From Pseudomonadota bacterium (GTDB lineage: Bacteria > Pseudomonadota > Alphaproteobacteria > Rhizobiales > Rhizobiaceae): a DNA stretch of 7,617 bases. The position numbers were made by a program, and so were the translations under genes. Below the pieces are notes generated by a model. The model had not been told where the DNA came from and did no database searches. It saw only the letters and a program-made list of their open reading frames with translations. The stretch lies in assembly GCA_003242525.1 (NCBI GenBank), contig QGUU01000103.1, positions 1 to 7,617 of the forward strand, given 5' to 3'. This document shows, piece after piece, positions 1-5,429 of the stretch. Position 1 is the first letter of the stretch, and each line of letters opens with the position of its first letter.

Positions 1-410
1 CTGTCGATGGCTCTGTCGAGCGCGATGCGGCCTCCCTCGCTTTCAATGCTTTCGGGAATTTCCAGAACCCCACGCAGAGCGGGGAGACCGGCAGCCGTCG
101 CGGGAGCCGTATCAAATTGCCGTTGTAACCGCCGTGCAAGTTCCGCCAGATCCATGAGGAAGGCCTCATTGACTACCGGCTGTAACTGTCCGGGCGCTCT
201 GGCGATGGTCAATGTCGCCTGGAAATTGCCACGGGTGAAGCGCTTCTGCACGGCTTGACGGGCAGCAGGCTCCAGCCGTTCGAAACCCGGTGGGAGCCTG
301 AAGCGGAGCTCAATGCCCCTGCCATTGACTGACTTTACTTCCCAGGCGATCGCCGATCCATCGTGGTTGGCCACGGAACGCGCGAAACCCGTCATGCTTT
401 GCAGTGTCAT
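1..410 (-). CDS. YicC/YloC family endoribonuclease, N-terminal part (runs off the left edge)
   Basis: The reverse strand reads MTLQSMTGFARSVAN and onward for 136 codons before the window ends, so the C-terminal half or more is missing. The SMTGFAR opening, the EVKSVNGRGIELRFRLP stretch at residues 23-39 and the RxNFQ segment that follows are typical of the YicC N-terminal domain. E. coli YicC is reported to be a ring-shaped endoribonuclease active on RNA such as the sRNA RyhB; the role here is inferred from the family. The start at 410 is preferred over the Met at 395 because homologues have a few residues before SMTGF. A G-rich stretch (about 412-419) is the only Shine-Dalgarno-like sequence. 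It starts 20 bases after the mltG stop, so the two are probably co-transcribed. In related rhizobia gmk usually follows, which would lie beyond the left edge. Confidence 0.88.
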   Translation of the reverse strand, partial: MTLQSMTGFARSVANHDGSAIAWEVKSVNGRGIELRFRLPPGFERLEPAARQAVQKRFTRGNFQATLTIARAPGQLQPVVNEAFLMDLAELARRLQRQFDTAPATAAGLPALRGVLEIPESIESEGGRIALDRAID

Positions 411-430
411 CCGCCCCCCGTCTGTCGGGC

Positions 431-1639
431 TTACTCCGCCGGCAGGACGCCCGTTCCGGCGCCCTCCTCGGCAGGCGGCTGGCTTCCGCCTTTAGCAGCT
501 TCTTCAGCCTGTTTCTTCATGAGGGCCCGGTAGCGGGCGACGTTGCGGTTATGCTCTTCCAGTGTCTTGGCAAAGACGTGCCCGCCATTGCCGTCAGCTA
601 CGAAATAGAGATCGTCTGTCCTGGAGGGATTGGCCACGGCTTCGAGCGCTGCCTTGCCGGGATTGGCGATCGGCGTCGGCGGCAGTCCATTGATGACATA
701 GGTGTTGTAAGGCGTCGGCTTCTCGATGTCCGATTGATAGATTGGCCGGTCGGCCGGCTTGCCCTTGCCACCGAACAGGCCGTAGATGATCGTGGGATCG
801 GACTGCAACCGCATTCCCTTGGCAAGGCGGTTCAGAAACACTGCCGCTACACGTGAGCGTTCGTCGCTTCGGCCCGTTTCCTTCTCAACGATGGACGCAA
901 GCGTGACAAATTCATTTATGTCGGCCAGTGGCAGGTCCGGCGCGCGCCGCGCCCATATTTCCTCGACCAGCTTTTTCTGGTCGGCCAGCAGCTTATCGAC
1001 CATCTGCTGACGGGTTGCCCCACGCGTGAACCTCAACGTGTCCGTGGCCAGGCTACCCTCAGGCGGGAGCGTGGCAGGAAGGTCGCCGGTGAGCTCAGGC
1101 TGCTCGGCAATGCGCTGGAACGCCTGCTCGACGGTGAATCCCTCGGGGATCGTCAGCGCATACATCACAGACTTGCCGCTCTTGAAGAGCTCCATGATCT
1201 CGCGCATCGAAGCATGCGGCTTGATCTCGTATTCACCCGCCTTGAGTGATTGATCGTTCCCGTAAGCCCGCACGCCAAGGCGGAAAATTCGGGAATCGCT
1301 GATAAACCCCTGGCGCTCGAGTTGTTCGGCGATTTCCTTGACGCCGCTGTTGCGCTTGACCACGAAGGTGTCCGCCACCGTCGAAGGGCCAGGACCATTG
1401 AATTCCTGCCGGCCGAAATAAAGCGCAACGCCAGCCGCCAGCACCATGAGCATGATGCAGGTGACGACGAAATTCATGAACACGACAATCTGGCTGCGCG
1501 AGGCGCGCGACCGCCTGCTGGGCGGCGGCGGCGTGCCGGGCTCCGGGCGCAATGCCTCGCTCGCGGACTTCGGCACTATGGTGCCGGTTGTGGCGGGCCG
1601 CTGCCCGAACTCCCCGCTATTGGGCGGACTGCTGTTCAT
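431..1639 (-). CDS. mltG: Endolytic murein transglycosylase MltG (YceG family)
   Basis: MltG is an inner-membrane lytic transglycosylase that cuts nascent glycan strands, releasing chains with 1,6-anhydroMurNAc ends and helping to set glycan length. The 402-residue protein has a Pro/Ser/Arg-rich cytoplasmic tail (1-50), one membrane segment (about 51-75), a LysM-like region (about 90-150) and the YceG catalytic domain. The family signature LASIVEKETG lies at 247-256; its VEKET core contains the catalytic glutamate (equivalent to E. coli Glu218). RLAKGMRLQSDPTIIYG (271-287) and YNTYVINGLPPTPIANPG (311-328) are also diagnostic. The start at 1639 is the first ATG after an in-frame TAG only three codons upstream; no strong ribosome binding site is visible. 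The Glu/Ala-rich C-terminal tail (about 377-402) is low complexity. The gene follows fabF by 94 bases, an arrangement known in rhizobia, and probably belongs to the fab operon. Confidence 0.95.
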   Translation of the reverse strand: MNSSPPNSGEFGQRPATTGTIVPKSASEALRPEPGTPPPPSRRSRASRSQIVVFMNFVVTCIMLMVLAAGVALYFGRQEFNGPGPSTVADTFVVKRNSGVKEIAEQLERQGFISDSRIFRLGVRAYGNDQSLKAGEYEIKPHASMREIMELFKSGKSVMYALTIPEGFTVEQAFQRIAEQPELTGDLPATLPPEGSLATDTLRFTRGATRQQMVDKLLADQKKLVEEIWARRAPDLPLADINEFVTLASIVEKETGRSDERSRVAAVFLNRLAKGMRLQSDPTIIYGLFGGKGKPADRPIYQSDIEKPTPYNTYVINGLPPTPIANPGKAALEAVANPSRTDDLYFVADGNGGHVFAKTLEEHNRNVARYRALMKKQAEEAAKGGSQPPAEEGAGTGVLPAE

Positions 1640-1709
1640 GACGCGCTACCGTTCGATTGTTCAACGAATCCCCCCGGAACAGTAGAAGCGAATATGGCAA
1701 AATTGGCGT

Positions 1710-1732
1710 GGCGAGGCTCTTTGGCCTCTGCC
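1710..1732 (-). other. Hairpin immediately after the fabF stop
   Basis: On the minus strand the RNA can fold as GGC-(A bulge)-GAGGC, loop CAAAGA, GCCTC-GCC: eight pairs with a one-base bulge, beginning two bases after the fabF stop. A short TTTT follows about eight bases later (1699-1702), too far for a canonical intrinsic terminator. It could be a weak attenuator or 3'-end stabiliser separating fabF from mltG. Confidence 0.35.
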
Positions 1733-1733
1733 G

Positions 1734-2996
1734 TCAGCCATTGTAACGCTGGAACACGAGCGACGCGTTGGTGCCCCCGAAGCCGAAGGAATTGGACAGG
1801 GCCACGTCGATCTTTCGCGCCCGCGGCTTGTGGGGCACCAGGTCGATGGCCGTCTCCCGCTCGGGATTGTCCAGATTGATGGTGGCTGGCGCGATGTTGT
1901 CGCGGATCGCAAGGATGGAGAAGATCGCTTCCGCCGCACCTGCTGCACCGAGCAGATGGCCGATCGACGACTTTGTCGAGGACATGGAGATCTTCTCCGC
2001 CGCATCGCCGACAAGACGCTCGACGGCGCCGAGCTCGATCGTGTCGGCCATGGTGGAGGTACCGTGGGCGTTGATGTAGTCGACGTCCGCAGGGGAGAGT
2101 CCGGCGCGCTTCAACGCGGCAGTCATGCAGCGGAATGCCCCGTCCCCGTCCTCCGCCGGAGCGGTGATGTGGTAGGCGTCACCCGTCAGGCCGTAGCCGA
2201 CAACTTCGGCGTAAATCTTCGCCCCGCGCGCCTTGGCGTGCTCCAGTTCTTCCAGGACCACTACGCCCGCGCCTTCGCCCATCACAAAGCCGTCCCGATC
2301 GCGGTCATAAGGCCGTGACGCCTTTTCCGGTGTCTCGTTGCGTTCGGTCGAGAGCGCGCGGCAGGCAGCGAAGCCGGCAAGCGAAAGCCGGGTCACCGGC
2401 GCTTCAGCGCCGCCTGCAACCATCACGTCGGCATCGCCGAACTGGATCAGCCTTGCGGCATCGCCGATCGCATGAGCGCCCGTGGAGCAGGCAGTAACGA
2501 CCGCATGGTTCGGCCCCTTCAGCCCATGGCGGATGGACACCTGGCCCGAAACCAGGTTGATGATGTTGCCTGGGATGAAGAAGGGCGTGATCCGGCGCGG
2601 CCCGCGCTCGTGGAGGACAAGCGCGTTTTCGGCGATGCCCTCGATGCCGCCAATACCGGAGCCGATCATCACGCCGGTGGCGCAGCGGTCGGCTTCGGTC
2701 TTGGGCTCCCATCCGGAATCTTTCAGGGCCTCATCCGCGGCGGCAATGCCGTAGAGAATGAAGTCGCCGACCTTGCGCAGTTCCTTCGGCTCCAGAACCG
2801 ATTCGGCATTGAACGTGCCGCCGGTTCCGTCTCCCCGAGGAATGACATGCGCGATCTGGCAGGGCAGATCATCAACCTGGAAAGTGGAGACCCGGCGCGC
2901 GGCGCTGCGCCCGGTCAGCAATTGCTGCCAGCTATGCTCGAAGCCCATGCCGAAAGGCGAAAGGAGTCCGAGTCCGGTTACGACGACACGCCGCAT
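1734..2996 (-). CDS. fabF: 3-oxoacyl-[acyl-carrier-protein] synthase II (KAS II)
   Basis: FabF performs the decarboxylative condensation of acyl-ACP with malonyl-ACP in the fatty acid elongation cycle and is the form usually linked to making cis-vaccenate. The protein is 420 residues, close to the 410-420 usual for the family, and starts MRRVVVTGLGLLSPFG. The thiolase-fold active site is complete: nucleophile Cys170 in VTACSTG, His311 in NAHGTST, Lys342 and His347 in TKSSIGHLLGAAG. The C-terminal gatekeeper and glycine loop SFGFGGTN is at 403-410. This Cys-His-His set marks it as a FabF/FabB enzyme rather than FabH; next to acpP and with this sequence, FabF is favoured over FabB. The gap to acpP is 37 bases, so the two are very likely co-transcribed. 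Only a weak ribosome binding site (ACAGG) precedes the ATG. Confidence 0.96.
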   Translation of the reverse strand: MRRVVVTGLGLLSPFGMGFEHSWQQLLTGRSAARRVSTFQVDDLPCQIAHVIPRGDGTGGTFNAESVLEPKELRKVGDFILYGIAAADEALKDSGWEPKTEADRCATGVMIGSGIGGIEGIAENALVLHERGPRRITPFFIPGNIINLVSGQVSIRHGLKGPNHAVVTACSTGAHAIGDAARLIQFGDADVMVAGGAEAPVTRLSLAGFAACRALSTERNETPEKASRPYDRDRDGFVMGEGAGVVVLEELEHAKARGAKIYAEVVGYGLTGDAYHITAPAEDGDGAFRCMTAALKRAGLSPADVDYINAHGTSTMADTIELGAVERLVGDAAEKISMSSTKSSIGHLLGAAGAAEAIFSILAIRDNIAPATINLDNPERETAIDLVPHKPRARKIDVALSNSFGFGGTNASLVFQRYNG

Positions 2997-3033
2997 CGTA
3001 TGCCTGTTTCTGCTGACAGCCGTATGAACTGCG

Positions 3034-3270
3034 TCAGGCCGAAGCCTTGTCGATGTACTTAACGGCGTCGCCGACCGTCAGGATCGTCTCGGCGGCGTCA
3101 TCCGGGATCTCGACGCCGAACTCTTCCTCGAACGCCATCACGAGTTCGACCGTGTCAAGGCTGTCCGCCCCCAGATCGTCGATGAAGCTCGCCTGTTCGG
3201 TAACCTTATCGGCATCCACCCCCAGATGCTCGATAACGATCTTCTTGACGCGCTCTGCGGTGTCACTCAT
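3034..3270 (-). CDS. acpP: Acyl carrier protein
   Basis: AcpP is the small acidic cytoplasmic carrier that holds growing acyl chains, as thioesters on 4'-phosphopantetheine, for FabD, FabG, FabF and the acyltransferases. The 78-residue product has the expected size and the attachment motif [10 protein letters not shown], with Ser37 as the modified residue. The helix II recognition region is acidic, with [12 protein letters not shown] following (about residues 47-58). The start at 3270 ([10 protein letters not shown]) is chosen because GAGGA lies seven bases upstream (3278-3282) and ACPs begin here. An upstream in-frame ATG at 3330 would add 20 residues, [20 protein letters not shown], encoded across a perfect inverted repeat, and is rejected. 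It sits between fabG (187-base gap) and fabF (37-base gap). Confidence 0.98.
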   Translation of the reverse strand: MSDTAERVKKIVIEHLGVDADKVTEQASFIDDLGADSLDTVELVMAFEEEFGVEIPDDAAETILTVGDAVKYIDKASA

Positions 3271-3277
3271 TTGGGCA

Positions 3278-3282
3278 TCCTC
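3278..3282 (-). promoter_or_regulatory. Ribosome binding site deciding the acpP start
   Basis: GAGGA on the minus strand, seven bases before the ATG at 3270. It supports the 78-residue ACP over the longer open frame starting at 3330. Confidence 0.7.
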
Positions 3283-3304
3283 GTCTGATGTCTGTCTGTC
3301 TTCG

Positions 3305-3326
3305 TTAGCGGCCACGATGCCGCTAA
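3305..3326 (-). other. Perfect 8-bp inverted repeat in the acpP leader
   Basis: TTAGCGGC, a six-base loop, then GCCGCTAA: eight perfect pairs, about 35 bases before the acpP start codon. On the transcript (minus strand) the loop is ATCGTG and no T-run follows, so it is not a terminator. A 5'UTR stabilising hairpin or a protein-binding site is possible. Downstream of it, 3289-3300 holds three copies of GACA on the transcript strand. Confidence 0.5.
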
Positions 3327-3342
3327 TCAAGCGCTAAAGATA

Positions 3343-3366
3343 GTCCTGTCACAATCACCACAGGAC
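3343..3366 (-). other. Perfect 7-bp inverted repeat between fabG and acpP
   Basis: GTCCTGT and ACAGGAC flank a ten-base loop, with TATCTTT immediately after on the minus strand. It could be a weak terminator-like or processing hairpin downstream of fabG, or an operator within the acpP leader. The following sequence is only partly T-rich, so a true intrinsic terminator is doubtful. Confidence 0.4.
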
Positions 3367-3402
3367 GTCCACGGCCACGGCCATGCCACCGTGTCGGGCG
3401 CC

Positions 3403-3431
3403 GCAATACACGAAAACCGGCCGCCGTCCAA
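3403..3431 (-). promoter_or_regulatory. Candidate acpP promoter
   Basis: On the minus strand TTGGAC (3426-3431) is followed after 17 bases by TATTGC (3403-3408), a passable sigma-70-type pair for an alphaproteobacterium. It would give a leader of roughly 120-130 bases carrying both inverted repeats. It rests on a by-eye match only. A separate acpP promoter is expected because ACP is needed in large excess over the fab enzymes. Confidence 0.3.
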
Positions 3432-3457
3432 GATGAAACGGCCTTTCTTTCCTGCGG

Positions 3458-4195
3458 TCATATCATCGCCATGCCGCCATTGACGTGGATTGTCTGGCCG
3501 GTGACATAGCCCGCCTCGTCCGAAACGAGCCACGCGACGGCGGCTGCAACCTCGTCTCCGGTTCCCATGCGTTTCATCGGGATGGCGCCCATGATCGCCT
3601 CCTTCTGCTTGTCGTTGAGCTTACCGGTCATGGCCGATTCGATGAAACCCGGCGCTACGCAATTGACGGTGATGTTGCGGGTCGCAATTTCCTGCGCGAG
3701 CGACTTGGAAAAGCCGATCATGCCGGCCTTGGATGCGCAGTAGTTGGTCTGCCCCGGATTGCCGGTAACGCCGACCACCGAGGTGATGTTGACGATGCGG
3801 CCGTGGCGGCGGCGCATCATGGGATGTGTCAGCTCCCGAGTCAGGCGAAAGACTGCCGTGAGATTGACTTCCAGCACTGAATCCCAGTCTTCATCCGACA
3901 TGCGGACGAACAAGCCGTCCCTGGTGATGCCGGCGTTGTTGACCAGTATGTCGACGCCTTCGAGTTCGGCCTCCGCCTTCTGGCCGAGCGCCTTTACCGC
4001 TTCCCGGTCCGTAAGATCCGCAGGAAAAATCCTGACTCGATCGCCAAGATCACCCGCCAGCGCCTCGAGCCTCTCGACACGCGTTCCGTGCAGCCCCACA
4101 ATTGCTCCCTGGGCGTGGAGGCATCGTGCGATGGCCTCGCCAATTCCTCCTGTTGCACCGGTGACAAGGGCCTTGCGGCCGGTCAGATCGAACAT
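3458..4195 (-). CDS. fabG: 3-oxoacyl-[acyl-carrier-protein] reductase
   Basis: FabG is the NADPH-dependent short-chain dehydrogenase/reductase that reduces 3-ketoacyl-ACP to 3-hydroxyacyl-ACP. The 245-residue product is of usual length. The Rossmann nucleotide-binding motif TGATGGIG is at 12-19 and NNAG at 86-89. The catalytic tetrad is complete: Asn111, Ser139, Tyr152 and Lys156 (in NYCASK). The C-terminal TGQTIHVNGGMAM is typical of FabG. The start at 4195 is preferred because AAGGAGA (4201-4207) lies five bases upstream; an in-frame ATG at 4219 would add eight residues and place this strong site inside the gene. It follows fabD by 51 bases. The complete active site and the neighbours make FabG far likelier than another SDR. 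Confidence 0.97.
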   Translation of the reverse strand: MFDLTGRKALVTGATGGIGEAIARCLHAQGAIVGLHGTRVERLEALAGDLGDRVRIFPADLTDREAVKALGQKAEAELEGVDILVNNAGITRDGLFVRMSDEDWDSVLEVNLTAVFRLTRELTHPMMRRRHGRIVNITSVVGVTGNPGQTNYCASKAGMIGFSKSLAQEIATRNITVNCVAPGFIESAMTGKLNDKQKEAIMGAIPMKRMGTGDEVAAAVAWLVSDEAGYVTGQTIHVNGGMAMI

Positions 4196-4200
4196 ATTCG

Positions 4201-4207
4201 TCTCCTT
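4201..4207 (-). promoter_or_regulatory. Strong ribosome binding site for fabG
   Basis: AAGGAGA on the minus strand, five bases before the ATG at 4195. It is the best Shine-Dalgarno match in the cluster and fixes the fabG start. Confidence 0.75.
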
Positions 4208-4246
4208 GCGGGCCTGCACACTTGAGAGGCCGGGTAATCCTGCAGG

Positions 4247-5188
4247 TCAGGCAAAGGCCGACAGTGCAGCATCCACCTCGGCCGGCGTGCCAATGTTGGC
4301 AACGGCGATCTCGCGATTGATGCGGCGCGCCAGACCCGACAGCACCTTGCCTGCGCCTACCTCATAAAGCGTCGTAACGCCGTTCGCACCGAACCATTCC
4401 ACCGTCTCACGCCAGCGCACCTGCCCCGTAACCTGTTCGACCAGCAGCGCCGCGATTGTTTCCGGATCAGTCGAGGGACTGACGGAAACGTTGGAAACGA
4501 CGGGAACGACCGGGGCGTGCTTGCGCACGCCTGCCAACGCCTCGCGCATGGCCTCCGCCGCCGGCTGCATCAGCGCCGAATGGAACGGCGCAGAAACCTG
4601 AAGCATCAGCGCACGCCTGGCGCCCTTGTCACTGCAGATCCTGGCCGCACGCTCTACGGCTGCCTTGCTGCCCGAGATAACCAGTTGCCCGCCGCCATTG
4701 TCGTTCGCAATCTGGCAGACCGCACCTTGTGCAGCTTCGGCGCAGGCGGCTTCGACCTGATCCTGCTCAAGGCCAATGATGGCTGCCATGGCGCCTTCGC
4801 CCACCGGCACCGCGGACTGCATCGCGTTGCCGCGTATGCGCAGCAACCTTGCCGCATCTGCTATGGAGACGAAGCCTGCGGCAGCAAGCGCGGAATATTC
4901 GCCCAGCGAATGCCCCGCCACATAGCTGACCTTTCCCTCCAACGAGAAGCCGCGAGACTTCAAGGCTTCGACCGCCGCCAGCGATACGGCCATCAGGGCC
5001 GGCTGTGCATTCGCAGTCAGCGTAAGCTGATCCTCAGGCCCTTCCCAGATCAAGGCAGAAAGCCTTTCGCCCAAAGCCTCGTCCACTTCTTCAAAGACCC
5101 TGCGCGCCTCGGGAAAGGCTTCGGCCAATTCCTTGCCCATGCCGACGGACTGACTGCCTTGCCCTGGAAAGGTGAATGCCGTTGCCAT
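4247..5188 (-). CDS. fabD: Malonyl-CoA:ACP transacylase
   Basis: FabD moves the malonyl group from malonyl-CoA to holo-ACP, supplying the extender unit for FabF and the other synthases. From the Met at 5188 it is 313 residues. PGQGSQ is at 8-13 and the nucleophile elbow GHSLGEYSA has Ser94. Arg119 (RGNAMQ), which binds the malonyl carboxylate, is present, as are catalytic His203 (SAPFHSALM) and Gln252 (VEQVTGQVRW). These match the E. coli Ser92/Arg117/His201/Gln250 set. An in-frame ATG at 5200 would add four residues (MGQA). The 5188 start is favoured because GGGACAGG lies just before it, nothing similar precedes 5200, and homologues begin close to AFTFPGQGSQ. It is the first gene of the minus-strand cluster, so its promoter should lie in 5189-5429. 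Confidence 0.95.
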   Translation of the reverse strand: MATAFTFPGQGSQSVGMGKELAEAFPEARRVFEEVDEALGERLSALIWEGPEDQLTLTANAQPALMAVSLAAVEALKSRGFSLEGKVSYVAGHSLGEYSALAAAGFVSIADAARLLRIRGNAMQSAVPVGEGAMAAIIGLEQDQVEAACAEAAQGAVCQIANDNGGGQLVISGSKAAVERAARICSDKGARRALMLQVSAPFHSALMQPAAEAMREALAGVRKHAPVVPVVSNVSVSPSTDPETIAALLVEQVTGQVRWRETVEWFGANGVTTLYEVGAGKVLSGLARRINREIAVANIGTPAEVDAALSAFA

Positions 5189-5372
5189 TGCCTGTCCCAT
5201 TTGAGGTTGCCGACTGCGTGTGACCCAAGCCGGACGGGCAAGTCAAGCCCGGACTGCGCAACGAAGGTCAGGTAGCTGTTCGCAAAGGCTTTTTTTCGAT
5301 CACGGTCGGTTACCGGCGAACATCAATATTTTGCCAGCTTCCCGCAATTTTGCCGCAACCTTCCGCTTGTTC

Positions 5373-5401
5373 GTGACATTTACATGACGGTTGCATGACA
5401 G
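5373..5401 (-). promoter_or_regulatory. Putative PhoB (PHO) box: three half-sites at exact 11-bp spacing
   Basis: Read on the minus strand, CTGTCAT (5395-5401), CCGTCAT (5384-5390) and ATGTCAC (5373-5379) are each separated by four bases. This is the 7+4 tandem architecture of the PhoB binding site, whose E. coli consensus is two CTGTCAT-like repeats 11 bp apart. The first unit is a perfect match, the second has one change, and the third matches the TGTCA(C/T) core. It lies 28 bases before the ATG of the LTA synthase-like gene at 5430 and about 185 bases from fabD. The repeats read towards fabD, whereas classical activating boxes usually read towards the controlled gene. Control of either or both genes is therefore possible. 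Identification is by eye. Confidence 0.6.
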
Positions 5402-5409
5402 TTGTCATG
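5394..5409. repeat. 16-bp palindrome (7-bp arms, 2-base centre)
   Basis: CATGACA and TGTCATG are perfect inverted arms around GT. The left arm overlaps the best PHO-box half-site. The element ends 20 bases before the start codon at 5430, a position where a bound protein would block or drive transcription of the downstream gene. It may be an operator for a dimeric regulator, or a fourth, inverted PhoB half-site. Confidence 0.5.
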
Positions 5410-5429
5410 TCAAAGGGCTGGGAGTGAAA

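Larger units (their letters stand above)
5189..5429. other. Divergent intergenic region between fabD and the LTA synthase-like gene
   Basis: About 240 bases with no convincing gene. It must hold the promoters for both divergent genes, but I cannot pick clear -10 boxes. On the fabD strand there is CTTGAC around 5240-5245 without a good partner. Other content: a seven-T run at 5290-5296, a direct repeat of ATTTTGCC at 5328-5335 and 5347-5354 (19-bp period), and the PHO-box-like array and palindrome at 5373-5409. Confidence 0.6.

Noticed and set aside
1250..1879. Plus-strand open frame spanning the mltG-fabF boundary
   Set aside because: It overlaps two well-supported genes on the other strand and has no recognisable motif.
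3271..3330. 20-residue N-terminal extension of AcpP
   Set aside because: ACPs start at [10 protein letters not shown], a good ribosome binding site precedes that ATG, and the extension is encoded by the leader inverted repeat.
431..5188. fab-mltG-yicC cluster as a novel system
   Set aside because: Every gene has intact family motifs and the order is the usual one in rhizobia, so this is ordinary core housekeeping content.
4517..5275. Plus-strand open frame of 252 codons over fabD
   Set aside because: It is antisense to a complete FabD with an intact active site, and its Arg/His/Cys-rich translation looks non-coding.
5290..5296. Seven-T run as an intrinsic terminator
   Set aside because: No stable stem precedes it on the plus strand and no plus-strand gene lies upstream that would need it.
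5391..5429. TTG start giving a 13-residue extension of the LTA synthase-like protein
   Set aside because: It would be translated through the palindrome and PHO-box-like array. The ATG at 5430 has a Shine-Dalgarno sequence and leads into a normal N-terminus.
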